This document shows, piece by piece, positions 31,580 through 41,739 of a DNA stretch of 64,000 nt (positions within the stretch are counted from its first letter, which is position 1; every line of letters begins with the position of its first letter). Below the pieces are notes generated by a model that did not search any database, was not told where the DNA came from, and saw only the letters and a list, made by a program, of their open reading frames with translations. This DNA is from JBBIJR01 sp037445875 (lineage in GTDB: Bacteria; CLD3; SB21). Where the stretch lies: the NCBI GenBank assembly GCA_037445875.1, contig JBBIJR010000001.1, forward strand, positions 44,469 through 108,468. Reading direction: 5' to 3'. The translations under genes and the position numbers were made by a program.

Positions 31580-34500
31580 ATGCGCACTTCCTTGACGCGG
31601 GTCGCGGCGGTGATGGCGCTGTTACTTCTGTGGACCGCCGAAGGCACCGCTCAAACCGGCAACGTTCGTTTGATCGGTTCCGATGAACAGTCCTGCACGT
31701 TCCGTTTCGTTACGGGAGACTACGAGCAAGTTTCCTTCACCGCCGGCCCCGTTACGTATCAATCTCTGCGTTTCGGCGGAGCGTTGAACGGTCATACGGT
31801 GCCCGGAGAGCCCGCGGTCTGGACCGCCACCGTTCCGCTGCTCGTGCCTTCGGGGGCGGATGTTCGCGTGAGCGTCGATCCCGGAACTGCGACCGATTTG
31901 AATGGCGTGCACCTGGCTCCTGTGCCCCATCAGGGATTCGACCGGGATGATTTGCATTCGTCCTTCGACTATCGGGAGGGCCCCGTGTACAGCGGAGCCG
32001 CTCCGTTTCCGTCCGAACTCGTACGCGTGTCCGAGACGGCTCGGTATCGCGACTGGACGATGGTCGTGGTTACCGTGTGTCCCATGCAGTACTTTCCTTT
32101 GCAGAAACGACTTCGACTGTACGAACAACTGACCGTTCGTGCCGTCTTTACGGGCGGCCGCACGGTCCGTGGCCCCGGTATGGCGTCTCCCGGCGAACTT
32201 GTCCGCGCCGAACACGCGTTCATCAATGCGTCCATGGCGGCGCGCTTTCAAGTTCGCCCCGCGCAACCTCTGCGCCGCTCAACCTCGCCGCTCAGTACGG
32301 GCACCTGGTACAAGATCCGGATCGCCGACGAGGGACTGTACAAGCTCGACCGCAAGTTCTTCGAGGATCTGGGTCTCCGGCTGAGGGACATCGATCCGCG
32401 AACGATCAAGATCTACAACAACGGCGGCGACACGCTGCCCATGGTCCCTCCGGACCTTGACTTGTCCGACCCGCTCAACCCGACCGGCGTTGAGGGTCTC
32501 GTCCTCAAAGAGAATCCTATCCTCGTTGCCGGTGAGAACGACGGGACGTTCGACAACGACGATTACGTCCTCTTCTACGGGCGCGGCCCTCACAATTGGT
32601 ACTGGGACTCGCGCACAGGTGCCTACCGGTTTCACTCGAATTTCTACTCCGACGAGAACGTGTACTGGCTCACGTTCAACGACCCGACACCCGGAGAACG
32701 GATTTCGCTCAGGCCTTCTCCGGCTGGCACCGCGCAGCCCCAGACGAACTTTCTCGACCGTTTTCATTTTGAGCGGGACCGGTACAACCCACACGAATCC
32801 GGTCTGGTGTGGCTGTTCGGCTTGATGAATTCGGGACAAACGACCGCGTATCCTTCCACGGCGGATGTACCTTCCGCTTCGTTCCTGAGGGACCGCGACG
32901 TGTCGGGCAAAGTCGTGTACCGACTGAAATTCAAGGGCGCCAACCCGAACGGATCGAACAACCGCTTTACGGTGTCTGTCGATGGAGCAGGTTCGTATCA
33001 GACGCAGTATTTCAGTGCCCTGGTCAGTCGATTGCTCACGTTTACGCTCGACGGTTCGCAAGTGACGGCGGGGCGCTGCGATGTCACGTTCAACCCGGGT
33101 TCGCCGACCGCCTCGGCCGGTCTGGACTGGTTGCAGATCGATTACTACAGGAAGTTGATGCTGGCGGACGGCACGCTGCACATGTTCTCGCCGCTGGAGG
33201 ACGGCGTCTACCAGTATACCGTTGACACCCGCAGCCATTCGCCTTCCGGAGTGCGGGTGTTCGACGTTACAGACGGGACCCATCTGGTCGAATGCCCGGT
33301 TTCAGCCGGAACCGGCTCGGTCACCTTCAGCGACAGCGTGACGTCCGGTCAGCCGCGGCGATACCTGGCCGTCTCCCGTGACGCATACACGACGGTGAAG
33401 TCTTCTCAGGCCGTGCTGGACCGCAATTCCGACCTGCGCAACACAACGAATTCCGCGGACTATATTATTATAACGGCCAGGGAATTCATGGCCGAGGCCC
33501 AGACTCTCGCACAGCATCGGACAACGTTCAACGGTTTCAGATCCATGGTAGTGGATATCGAAGATGTCTTTGACGAATTCGGCGGCGGCATCCCCGATCC
33601 GACGGCCGTTCGCGATTTTCTACGGTATGCCTATTACCGGTGGGAGGCGCCGGCGAAAGGCGATCATGTTTCCTACGTCCTGCTGATGGGCGACGGAGAC
33701 TATGATTATCGGAACGCCATTGTCAAAGGGCGTCACAACTGGATTCCCACATATCAGATCGAAAGCCATAACTCGGACGGGGGCTACTCCATCGACTCCC
33801 GCCAGGTGGACGACGCGTTTACCTGGCTCAACGAGTCCCGCGTGGCGTACTACCACGACGGAGTCGAAGCCTACCCATTCATGATCGGATATGCTGCGGA
33901 ATTCAGTATCGGCCGCATTCCATGCACATCCGCCGAGGAAGCCGATGCGGCAGTGGAGAAAATCATGGCCCACGAGAATTACGAGAATCTGGAGTCTTGG
34001 CGACACACCATTACGCTGATCGCCGACGATGAATTTGCGGACGGGGGAAACAACAACGAACTGAATCTGCACTTGAATGAGGTGGAGGGTTTGGCCGAGG
34101 ATACCAGTGCAATCCCGGGATACTATGTCCGCCGCAAGATCTATCTGACCGATTTCCCCTACCAGAGAGCGGGGGCCCGCCGGGTCAAGCCCGGCAGCCG
34201 CGACGCCTTCCTTTCACAGATCAACAAAGGCAGTGTGATCTTCAACTACGTGGGCCACGGCAACCCGAAGCAGCTTGCACACGAGGAGGTGTATGTCTCC
34301 GATCGCGATTTTCCCAAAATTCACAACAAGGATCGCTATTTTCTATTCACCAACTTCTCGTGTTCTTTTGCCCGGTTCGACATGGCGGGGGAACAAGGCG
34401 GTGGAGAACGAATGGTGGTAGCTCGACAGAAGGGGGTATTCGGTCTGTTGGCAGCCACACGCGCCGTGTATGCCTCTCCGAACACCATTCTGATGAGGCA

Positions 34501-35704
34501 GATTTTCAGAAAGTTGAAGTTGAGCGGTATCGTAGGAGACGGTGTGCTCAAGGGCAAGCTGACCCGAGGAACCGAATCCAATACGGAAAAATTCAACTAC
34601 CTTGGGGACCCCGCCACCACGCTGTGGTATGCTTCGCGGAACATCCGTTTCAATCTCTCGCAGCCGCTGGTGATCGGGGCACTGAAGAGGCATTCGTTGA
34701 GTGGCTTTGTCGATGACGGAAGCGGTACACCCCTGAACACGTTCAATGGAGAGATCGCCGTTACGGTGCACGACAAGGCCTCCGCGAAGACGTACCTTGC
34801 CGAGTGTGATACCCCGCCTTGTTTGACGAGCACCTACCGCACGGACCCCAACGTGATCTTCCGCGGCAAGGCCACGGTGGTGAACGGCACGTTCACGGTG
34901 GATTTTGTGGCCCCGAGGGACATCAGTTACAGTTTCGAGAACGGCTCTATCGTCACGTACGCGTTCGACGGTTCGCAATACGCTGGCGGCTACACAACCT
35001 CCGTGATCATCGACTCGACCACGGCAAGCACGACCGACACAACCGGCCCGGAACTCACCGTCTCCTTCGAGGGCCAGAACTTCACCAGCGGGGATGCTGT
35101 GCCGCAAGATCCGGTCCTGCTCCTGCGGCTCGAGGACAGCAGCGGCATCAACGTGACGGGCTCCATGGGTCACCAGATTCAACTTGCTATCGATAACAAA
35201 ACTACGTATAATCTCGCCGACGTGTTTATGTCCGATGTCGACACGTACCGATCGGGCACGGTCCGGATGCGGTTGGGCGGTGTGGCGATCGGCAAACATA
35301 CGGCGACCGTTACGGCCTTCGATCAGGCCAACAACGTGACCTCTCGGTCGTTTACGTTTGACGTGGTCAGTACTTCGACGGCAAGCGGGGACCCGGCGCC
35401 GATCACGTTGTCGCAGATGATGAACTACCCCAACCCCTTCCGGACGCGAACCCACTTCACGTTTGTGATCAATCATGCGGCAGCCGACGTGGAAATCCGC
35501 ATTTACACGATATCCGGCCGGTTAATCAAGAAACTGGAGGCGCCGGCCCCCTCAACGTTCGGCTACAATGCCGTCGAGTGGGACGGACGGGACGAAGACG
35601 GAAATCGCGTGGCCAACGGCGTATATTTGTACAAGTTGAGGGTTCGGTCGCTGGAAAATACGACGCGCGCCGAGAGCATCGGAAAACTGATGATCGCAAA
35701 GTGA
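31580..35704 (+). CDS. porU: T9SS sortase PorU (C25 gingipain-type)
   Basis: 1374 residues. PorU removes the C-terminal signal from T9SS cargo at the cell surface and links cargo to lipopolysaccharide. A signal peptide (ALLLLWTAEGTAQ) is followed by a long beta-rich N-terminal part, then the C25 peptidase domain (about 620-1010). His-893 lies in N-Y-V-G-H-G-N and Cys-928 in N-F-S-C-S-F-A-R-F-D, with G-D-G-D-Y-D-Y-R-N upstream. After Ig-like domains it ends in its own type A sorting domain (NYPNPFRTRTHFTFV...GVYLYKL). It is first of the porU-porV block. Confidence 0.92.
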   Translation: MRTSLTRVAAVMALLLLWTAEGTAQTGNVRLIGSDEQSCTFRFVTGDYEQVSFTAGPVTYQSLRFGGALNGHTVPGEPAVWTATVPLLVPSGADVRVSVDPGTATDLNGVHLAPVPHQGFDRDDLHSSFDYREGPVYSGAAPFPSELVRVSETARYRDWTMVVVTVCPMQYFPLQKRLRLYEQLTVRAVFTGGRTVRGPGMASPGELVRAEHAFINASMAARFQVRPAQPLRRSTSPLSTGTWYKIRIADEGLYKLDRKFFEDLGLRLRDIDPRTIKIYNNGGDTLPMVPPDLDLSDPLNPTGVEGLVLKENPILVAGENDGTFDNDDYVLFYGRGPHNWYWDSRTGAYRFHSNFYSDENVYWLTFNDPTPGERISLRPSPAGTAQPQTNFLDRFHFERDRYNPHESGLVWLFGLMNSGQTTAYPSTADVPSASFLRDRDVSGKVVYRLKFKGANPNGSNNRFTVSVDGAGSYQTQYFSALVSRLLTFTLDGSQVTAGRCDVTFNPGSPTASAGLDWLQIDYYRKLMLADGTLHMFSPLEDGVYQYTVDTRSHSPSGVRVFDVTDGTHLVECPVSAGTGSVTFSDSVTSGQPRRYLAVSRDAYTTVKSSQAVLDRNSDLRNTTNSADYIIITAREFMAEAQTLAQHRTTFNGFRSMVVDIEDVFDEFGGGIPDPTAVRDFLRYAYYRWEAPAKGDHVSYVLLMGDGDYDYRNAIVKGRHNWIPTYQIESHNSDGGYSIDSRQVDDAFTWLNESRVAYYHDGVEAYPFMIGYAAEFSIGRIPCTSAEEADAAVEKIMAHENYENLESWRHTITLIADDEFADGGNNNELNLHLNEVEGLAEDTSAIPGYYVRRKIYLTDFPYQRAGARRVKPGSRDAFLSQINKGSVIFNYVGHGNPKQLAHEEVYVSDRDFPKIHNKDRYFLFTNFSCSFARFDMAGEQGGGERMVVARQKGVFGLLAATRAVYASPNTILMRQIFRKLKLSGIVGDGVLKGKLTRGTESNTEKFNYLGDPATTLWYASRNIRFNLSQPLVIGALKRHSLSGFVDDGSGTPLNTFNGEIAVTVHDKASAKTYLAECDTPPCLTSTYRTDPNVIFRGKATVVNGTFTVDFVAPRDISYSFENGSIVTYAFDGSQYAGGYTTSVIIDSTTASTTDTTGPELTVSFEGQNFTSGDAVPQDPVLLLRLEDSSGINVTGSMGHQIQLAIDNKTTYNLADVFMSDVDTYRSGTVRMRLGGVAIGKHTATVTAFDQANNVTSRSFTFDVVSTSTASGDPAPITLSQMMNYPNPFRTRTHFTFVINHAAADVEIRIYTISGRLIKKLEAPAPSTFGYNAVEWDGRDEDGNRVANGVYLYKLRVRSLENTTRAESIGKLMIAK

Positions 35705-35773
35705 TTGCACAATGATTCTTCATTTTAACCGGCTCAACTTCGCCGAACAGGGAGGACCGTATTGATTGTTTGC

Positions 35774-35797
35774 TAACGATTCGTGTGTTAATCGTTA
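35774..35797 (+). promoter_or_regulatory. inverted repeat in the porV leader
   Basis: TAACGATT (35774-35781) and AATCGTTA (35790-35797) form a perfect 8-bp inverted repeat with an 8-base loop, 25 bp upstream of the porV start and just ahead of its ribosome site. It could be an operator or an mRNA hairpin that tunes porV relative to porU. No T-tract follows it, so it is not a simple terminator. Confidence 0.4.
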
Positions 35798-35822
35798 CGG
35801 TATTGTGTTTCAGGAGGTTTGT

Positions 35823-36890
35823 ATGTTGTATCGTTTGATGAGAATGCTCTTGGTCCTCGTCCTCGGCATCGCCGGTCTCGCCGGCGCGCGGCCGTCTTAC
35901 GCACAAAGCGAAGCCGGTGTCCTTTTCCTGCTGATTCCCCCCGGCGCGCGTCAGAACGGCCTGGGTCAATCGGGAACGTCCAACGTCAAGGACGCAAACG
36001 CGATCTATTGGAATCCCGGCGCCCTGGGATTCGTGGTTACTCCGGAACGGCCTCGCGATATCCAGTTCATGCACGTCAACTGGCTGCCCGGTTTCAATCT
36101 GAATGACCTGTACTACGATTACGGCTCGCTGGCGTGGTACCTGGAAGACATCGGCGTCGTGGGCGCCAACTTCACGTACTTCAATCTGGGCGAACAGGAA
36201 GTAACGGACGCCGCCGGGAATCCCAACGGTACGATTACGAGTTTCGACGTGGCGCTCACGGCGTCGTATGCCACCAGACTGACGGAAGATTTCGGCGTGG
36301 GCGGCAACATCAAGTTCATCTACAGCAAGCTGGCGGACCGCAACGCCACCGGCGAACCGCAGAAAGGATACGGAAGTTCCGTCGCCGTGGATGTGGGAGT
36401 GATGAAACGCAACTTTTTCCTGCAGGACCTGACCTTTGGGGCCAGTGTCGCCAACATCGGCCCGAAGATCGCCTACATCGACGAAGACCAGGCTGATCCG
36501 CTTCCAACGAACCTCCGCATCGGTTTTACGTATCCGATGTACAAGTCGGAATTCAACAACGTCTACGCGACCTACGAGGTGAACCGGTTGATCGTTCGCG
36601 GGCGAAAGGACGGTTCCGACCCTCTCTATAAGGCCATTTTCACCACATGGTCGGACAACGGCTGGCACCGGCTCGGCCACAACATCGGTATCGAGTATAC
36701 TTATTCCGATTTCCTCTCGCTGAGGACGGGAACCATGCTGGACCCGCTGGGCAATTTGTATGACCTGAATTTCGGAGCCGGCATCAAATACTCCATCGTT
36801 CGTTTCGATTTTGCTTACACGACCAAACTGGCGGGTGAATTCAACCCGCGGGACGGCTCGCAGTTTTACAGCCTGGGTCTGACGTTCTGA
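35823..36890 (+). CDS. porV: T9SS outer-membrane shuttle protein PorV
   Basis: 355 residues from ATG 35823, backed by a strong AGGAGG site; the upstream ATG 35766 has neither a ribosome site nor a signal peptide. After the signal peptide (LVLVLGIAGLAGARPSYAQ) it shows the PorV start (F-L-L-I-P-P-G-A-R-Q-N-G-L-G-Q-S-G, A-I-Y-W-N-P-G-A-L-G) and a 14-strand barrel pattern ending S-Q-F-Y-S-L-G-L-T-F with terminal Phe. PorV takes folded cargo from the translocon and gives it to PorU. It lies 118 bp after porU. Confidence 0.92.
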   Translation: MLYRLMRMLLVLVLGIAGLAGARPSYAQSEAGVLFLLIPPGARQNGLGQSGTSNVKDANAIYWNPGALGFVVTPERPRDIQFMHVNWLPGFNLNDLYYDYGSLAWYLEDIGVVGANFTYFNLGEQEVTDAAGNPNGTITSFDVALTASYATRLTEDFGVGGNIKFIYSKLADRNATGEPQKGYGSSVAVDVGVMKRNFFLQDLTFGASVANIGPKIAYIDEDQADPLPTNLRIGFTYPMYKSEFNNVYATYEVNRLIVRGRKDGSDPLYKAIFTTWSDNGWHRLGHNIGIEYTYSDFLSLRTGTMLDPLGNLYDLNFGAGIKYSIVRFDFAYTTKLAGEFNPRDGSQFYSLGLTF

Positions 36891-36997
36891 CCTGGGCCTG
36901 CGGCTACCACGAATCTGGATTCAGAACACGTCGAGCCGAATCAAGGTTGCCTGAGCAACGGATTCGGCTCTTATTGCATTCGGACCCTGGCCTGTGT

Positions 36998-39900
36998 ATG
37001 GAGATATTTCGCTTACGGCTCTTGCCGCTGCTCTTCGGCCTGCTGACCGTCCTCACGGGAACCTCGACCGGACAACACCGGCCGTCCGCGCCCCCAATGC
37101 AACGGACGGCATCCCACCGGGGATTGAGCGTGGATTCCCGCTCTCCCAGAACGGTCAACGTGCTGGCGCTGCGGATCCAGTTCAAGCTCGAAAACCCGGA
37201 CAACCCGGCCACAACCGGCAACGGCCGATTCGATCTTACTGCGCCGGCCGCCGACCGCACCATCGATCTCCCGCCGCATAACAAGCGCTACTTCGAGGAC
37301 CAGCTGCTGGGCATGCGTAACTATTTCCTGGACGTGTCCGACAGCAATCTGACCATCGAATACACCGTGGTACCGGATGGCGACACCGATGCCGTCACGC
37401 TGGACACGTTCATGTCCTACTACGGGATTCTCGGAACGCAGGAACAAAGGGACGTACGTCTCGCGGAGTTCTTCTACGATGCGGTGACCGGTGCCGATCA
37501 GACCGGCACCATCGATTTTTCCGCCTACGACTACGTGGTGGTGTTCCATGCGGGCGTGGGCCAGGATTTCAGCCGCGAGGACAACACGCCCAACGATCTG
37601 TCTTCGCGATTCGTGTCACTCGACCTTCTGCGGAAGAAGTACGGAAGCACGTTCGAGGGCGTGCCGGTAACGGGCGGTGTGGTAGCGGGCGGCGTGGTCG
37701 TGCCGGAAACGGAGAGCCAGTCGCTGATCGATCCGCTGTTCGGCGGGGACGTATTCACGGAGATCGGACTGATGGGCGTCCTCGTGTCAAATTTCGGCAG
37801 CCAGCTCGGAATGCCCGACCTGTTCAATACGGAGACGGGGCGCACGGGCATCGGTGTCTTCGGCCTGGAAGACCAGGGGGCCGTCAACGGAGACGGGTTG
37901 ATCCCGGCGGAACCGGATCCCTGGACGAAGATATTCATGGGCTGGGCACAACCCACGGTCGTAACGGACAGCGTGGATCTTGCCCTGCTGCCGAAGAAAC
38001 TGGCGGGACGGAGTACGATCCTGAAGGTGCCGATCAACGCATCGGAATATTTTCTGATTGAGAACCGTCAGCGCAACGTACTGCCGGACGAAGCACTCGA
38101 TGTCGTCATTTCCCGAATCGACACGATCAACAATCAGGACGGTTCGGTCACGATCGATACGGCGTACCTCGCAGGCGCCCGGCGTTCCTCCGTGAGCGGC
38201 GTGTTGACCCAAATAGACGAGTACGACGCAGGACTTCCCGGCAGCGGGGTGCTGATCTGGCACATCGACGAGAACATCATCGCATCCCGGTTGAAAACCA
38301 ATTCCATCAATAACGACGACTTCCGCGGCGTACGCCTGGTCGAGGCTTCCGGCGCGCAGGAGATCGGGTTTACTTTTGGCGGCGGCCCGTTTATCACGAT
38401 CGAAACGGGCAATCGGTTCGACTTTTTCTACAGGGGCAACGAGGCGTTCGCGTTTTACAACGGCAACGTGGACTCGGTGTTTTTCACGCCAACGTCGGTC
38501 CCCAACTCACGATCCAACCGTCGGATCAACAGCGGTATCTTCGTCACCGGCTTCAGCCCCCTTCAGCCGGTCATGCAGTTCTCCGTACGCACATCCCTGA
38601 TGAAAGAGGGCTTCCCGGTTTTCTCCGGCTCGACATTCGGCCGCAATGCCCTGGCCGTCGGAGACCTGACAGGAGACGGTCGGCCGGAAGTCGTGGCGGT
38701 CGGTGAAGACGGGAAGGTATTTGCCTGGACCGCTGCGGCTGGCAAAGTTATCCCGAATGCCTATACTCGGACGGCGTACGGGCTGGGCGGTGATTCGACC
38801 ATTTTCGATGTGGCGTTGTTTGCCGAGACCGGCGATTCGGTGTACCAGAGTCCTGCGCTGGCCGACTTGGACGGCGACGGAAAAGCGGAGGTGATCGTAA
38901 CGGACCGGTCCGGCACACTGTACGCGTGGAAGGCGCAGGACCAGAACGGCGACGGGCGAGCGGACACGCTTTTCGTACGTCCCGGTCTTTCTCCGATCAC
39001 GGCGGGCCCGCTCATCGCACCGGGTTTGCAGATCGTCACGGGCGGTGAGGACGGCATCATACGCATCTGGCAGAGCAATGGCTCGCCGGGCGGGATCTTC
39101 CAGGCCGCCGGTGAAGTTCGAGCTCTTGCGCTGTCCGGGAGCGACACGATGGCTTATGTCACAACGGAGAGCACCGGTTGGTTCCAACTCTCCACGCTGG
39201 GAGCGGTCGGATCCGAATCTCCGAACGGCAGTTCCCTGGCGTTTGCCTTGAGCGCCGATTTGAACCAGGACGGCATACTCCATTCCGTGTTCGCGGGGTC
39301 GGAAGCGGAAAGCGCCACGCTGGTCTCGTTTCCCGGTCCGGAGCCGGGTTGGCCGTTCAGTGTGGGAGATCGTATCGAGTCTGCGCTGAGCGCGGCCGAT
39401 GTGGACGGCGACGGGTTCCTCGAGATCGTATTCGGCGGCCGAAATCGGATCTATGCCTTCAATCACAACGGCACCACGGCTACCGGATTTCCGGCGGTGC
39501 TCGACGCTACGGCTTCGGCGGGGGCCGTCGGCGGTACGGTCGTGATCGGCGACGTCGACGGCGACGGCAAGCCGGACCTTGTGGCCCCGGCTTCGGACGG
39601 ACACGTGTACGCGGTGGACGGATCGGGCAAACCGCTTGCGGATTTCACACGGGCGACAGGCAAACCGGTCTCTGCCGGTCCGGCGTTGGTGGACCTGGAA
39701 GGAGACGGCCGTCTGGATCTTGCGGCGGCCGCGGAGGATGGATTTCTGTACGCGTGGGAACTGCCCGGCCGGAACAATGCCGGCAGCGTTCGGTGGGGCC
39801 AGTACGCTCGCGACGCCGCTCGCACCGCATGGTCGACGGAACAAAACACCATCTCTCCTCCGGGGGACGACCTCATGCCGGGGAAAAGCGTGTACAATTA

Positions 39901-40156
39901 TCCCAACCCGGTACGAGGGATCGCAACGCGCATTCGCTACTACCTGTCGGAGGCCGCCACCGTGAGGATTCGCATCTTCGACATGGCCGGCGACCTCGTG
40001 ACCACACTGGAAGGTCCCGGTCTGGCGCAGACGGACAACGAACAGCTCTGGAACGTGTCTCGTGTGCAGAGCGGCGTGTATTTTGCCAAAGTGGAGGCAC
40101 GGGGCGTGTCCGGACGCAAAGTCACGCGAACGATCAAGATCGCGATTGCCCGATAA
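36998..40156 (+). CDS. large T9SS-exported pseudo-M6 peptidase/FG-GAP protein
   Basis: 1052 residues from ATG 36998 with a signal peptide (LRLLPLLFGLLTVLTGTSTG). Residues 30-500 follow the layout of M6 (immune-inhibitor A) metallopeptidases: Y-F-x-D-x-S, the V-V-F-H-A-G strand, and the block before 'L-G-M-P-D-L-F-N-T-E-T-G-R-T-G-I-G-V'. Where the zinc motif HEFGH belongs, residues 264-268 read S-N-F-G-S, so it cannot bind zinc in the usual way. At least five FG-GAP/VCBS calcium-type repeats follow (D-L-T-G-D-G-R, D-L-D-G-D-G-K, D-V-D-G-D-G-F, D-V-D-G-D-G-K, D-L-E-G-D-G-R), then a type A sorting domain (NYPNPVRGIATRIRYYL). It lies 107 bp after porV. Confidence 0.85.
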   Translation: MEIFRLRLLPLLFGLLTVLTGTSTGQHRPSAPPMQRTASHRGLSVDSRSPRTVNVLALRIQFKLENPDNPATTGNGRFDLTAPAADRTIDLPPHNKRYFEDQLLGMRNYFLDVSDSNLTIEYTVVPDGDTDAVTLDTFMSYYGILGTQEQRDVRLAEFFYDAVTGADQTGTIDFSAYDYVVVFHAGVGQDFSREDNTPNDLSSRFVSLDLLRKKYGSTFEGVPVTGGVVAGGVVVPETESQSLIDPLFGGDVFTEIGLMGVLVSNFGSQLGMPDLFNTETGRTGIGVFGLEDQGAVNGDGLIPAEPDPWTKIFMGWAQPTVVTDSVDLALLPKKLAGRSTILKVPINASEYFLIENRQRNVLPDEALDVVISRIDTINNQDGSVTIDTAYLAGARRSSVSGVLTQIDEYDAGLPGSGVLIWHIDENIIASRLKTNSINNDDFRGVRLVEASGAQEIGFTFGGGPFITIETGNRFDFFYRGNEAFAFYNGNVDSVFFTPTSVPNSRSNRRINSGIFVTGFSPLQPVMQFSVRTSLMKEGFPVFSGSTFGRNALAVGDLTGDGRPEVVAVGEDGKVFAWTAAAGKVIPNAYTRTAYGLGGDSTIFDVALFAETGDSVYQSPALADLDGDGKAEVIVTDRSGTLYAWKAQDQNGDGRADTLFVRPGLSPITAGPLIAPGLQIVTGGEDGIIRIWQSNGSPGGIFQAAGEVRALALSGSDTMAYVTTESTGWFQLSTLGAVGSESPNGSSLAFALSADLNQDGILHSVFAGSEAESATLVSFPGPEPGWPFSVGDRIESALSAADVDGDGFLEIVFGGRNRIYAFNHNGTTATGFPAVLDATASAGAVGGTVVIGDVDGDGKPDLVAPASDGHVYAVDGSGKPLADFTRATGKPVSAGPALVDLEGDGRLDLAAAAEDGFLYAWELPGRNNAGSVRWGQYARDAARTAWSTEQNTISPPGDDLMPGKSVYNYPNPVRGIATRIRYYLSEAATVRIRIFDMAGDLVTTLEGPGLAQTDNEQLWNVSRVQSGVYFAKVEARGVSGRKVTRTIKIAIAR

Positions 40157-40224
40157 CCGATCCCCAACACGGCGCGGTAGGTCGCGCTGCCGCAGCGCGT
40201 CGCGGCCCCGGCCCGAGGTGTAGC

Positions 40225-41739
40225 GTGGAAATCCCAACCCATCCGCTCGCAAGCACCATTCAGGTTGCGCGCGGCGCATTCATAAACCTCGTCGGAAACC
40301 TGGGCAAAGTTTCTCACTTCGCATTCGATGTCGTAGCATCGCGAGTGCTGGGCGAACACGTGTTCGGCTATTTCAGTACGACCTGGCTGGTCATGCACCT
40401 GTGCCTCATCGTTTGTTACTTCGGCGCACATCGCCTCGTGATCGATTTCGTGGCGCGGCACCGCGATGGAGACCAGAGTCTGTACTACCGCGGTATTCTC
40501 GGATGCATTCTGCTCAGCTTCTTCCTGAGCACCCTGCTTGTCGTCACCGTGTACCTTCTTGCGGATGACTTGGCCGCTTTCATCGGCAAACCTCCGGTTG
40601 CCGAGTACCTGAAGATCGTCTGCTGGTCGGCGCCCTTTTATTGCCTCACGACGGTTCTGCTCAGCGCCACGCGCGGCGTCAAGATCATGCACCTGTGGGT
40701 ATTGGTCCGATTCGGCGTAGAGCCGTTTTCGGACCTTGTGCTGTTGATCGTGATCTATCTGCTGTTCGCCACAAGCGCAGCGCAGTTTTATGCTAAGGCC
40801 GTCACGTTCACACTGGGCGCCTCCCTGTCGGTGTACATTTTTCACCGGTATTTCTCGCTCCGCGCCCTTCTGCGGCAATGGCCGGCCCTGGGACAGTGGA
40901 AGCGTATTCTCGTGCTGGGTTTTCCGATCATGGTGGCGGATTTCCTGTCCATTCTGATCCTGCGTGTGGACATCATTCCGCTCAGCGTTCTGGCCGCACC
41001 GGTGCAGGTGGCCACGTTCCAGGTGGTCCTGAATATCTCCAACGTGATGAGGACCATACCGCAGGCCATCGATCCGATCCTGATGCCCGTAGTCGTGGAG
41101 ATGCAGCGGAGGAACGACTACACCGCCCTGGAGCATATTTACAGTACGTTGATACGGGCCACGTTGTTTCTCGCCGTGGGTTTCTACGTAATGGTGTTGT
41201 TGTTCGGGCCGCTCCTGATGTCCATCTACGGCGACGCGTACGTGCCGGGATTTACGGCGCTGGCGATCGCCTGCTTTGGCGTGCTGCTGCACACTTTGAG
41301 TTCTTCCGTAGAGCCGGCGCTGATCATGTCCGGGTATCCGTATCTCAACCTGATCAACAACGTCTTCTTCGTCGCGGTGAACCTGGTGGCCGATTTCTTC
41401 TTGATCCCGGCGTACGGACTGATCGGCGCGGCGATCGGGAGTCTGACGGCAAGCGTGCTGACCGCCACTCTGCAGACGGCCATGCTCTACCGGGTGCTGC
41501 ACGTGCGACCGCTGGCCTGGCATTATGTATGGGTCCTGCTCTACGGCCTGGTCTTCCTCATTCTGTTCAAACTGCTCCACTCGGGTCTGGTGGAAGCGGG
41601 ACTGTATGATGGACTGGTCGTCAGGATTCTGTTGTTTGGTACGTACGTCGTGTCGTACCTTGTTCTGGGCTGGAAATGGGTTCTTCACGACGAAGAACGC
41701 GAAGTGTTCCGGTCCATCATTCAACGAAAGCCATCATGA
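40225..41739 (+). CDS. polysaccharide flippase (Wzx/MOP superfamily)
   Basis: 504 residues from GTG 40225, supported by GAGGTG seven bases upstream; the frame is open much further up but that part is antisense-like to the previous gene. About 12-14 membrane segments are seen. An N-terminal A-R-G-A-F-I-N-L-V-G-N pattern, V-L-G-F-P-I-M-V-A-D-F-L-S at the start of the second half and L-I-P-A-Y-G-L-I-G-A-A-I-G-S-L are typical of Wzx flippases that move lipid-linked sugars across the inner membrane. The stop overlaps the RNase R start by 4 bp. Substrate unknown; no glycosyltransferases are nearby. Confidence 0.88.
   Translation: MEIPTHPLASTIQVARGAFINLVGNLGKVSHFAFDVVASRVLGEHVFGYFSTTWLVMHLCLIVCYFGAHRLVIDFVARHRDGDQSLYYRGILGCILLSFFLSTLLVVTVYLLADDLAAFIGKPPVAEYLKIVCWSAPFYCLTTVLLSATRGVKIMHLWVLVRFGVEPFSDLVLLIVIYLLFATSAAQFYAKAVTFTLGASLSVYIFHRYFSLRALLRQWPALGQWKRILVLGFPIMVADFLSILILRVDIIPLSVLAAPVQVATFQVVLNISNVMRTIPQAIDPILMPVVVEMQRRNDYTALEHIYSTLIRATLFLAVGFYVMVLLFGPLLMSIYGDAYVPGFTALAIACFGVLLHTLSSSVEPALIMSGYPYLNLINNVFFVAVNLVADFFLIPAYGLIGAAIGSLTASVLTATLQTAMLYRVLHVRPLAWHYVWVLLYGLVFLILFKLLHSGLVEAGLYDGLVVRILLFGTYVVSYLVLGWKWVLHDEEREVFRSIIQRKPS

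Noticed and set aside
36998..40156. Active M6 metallopeptidase
   Set aside because: The HExxH motif is replaced by SNFGS, so the usual zinc site is absent.
38507..41724. Two open frames of about 590 codons antisense to the pseudo-M6 gene and flippase gene
   Set aside because: Arg/Gln/His-rich shadow readings with no membrane segments, signal or motif; the plus-strand genes explain the DNA.
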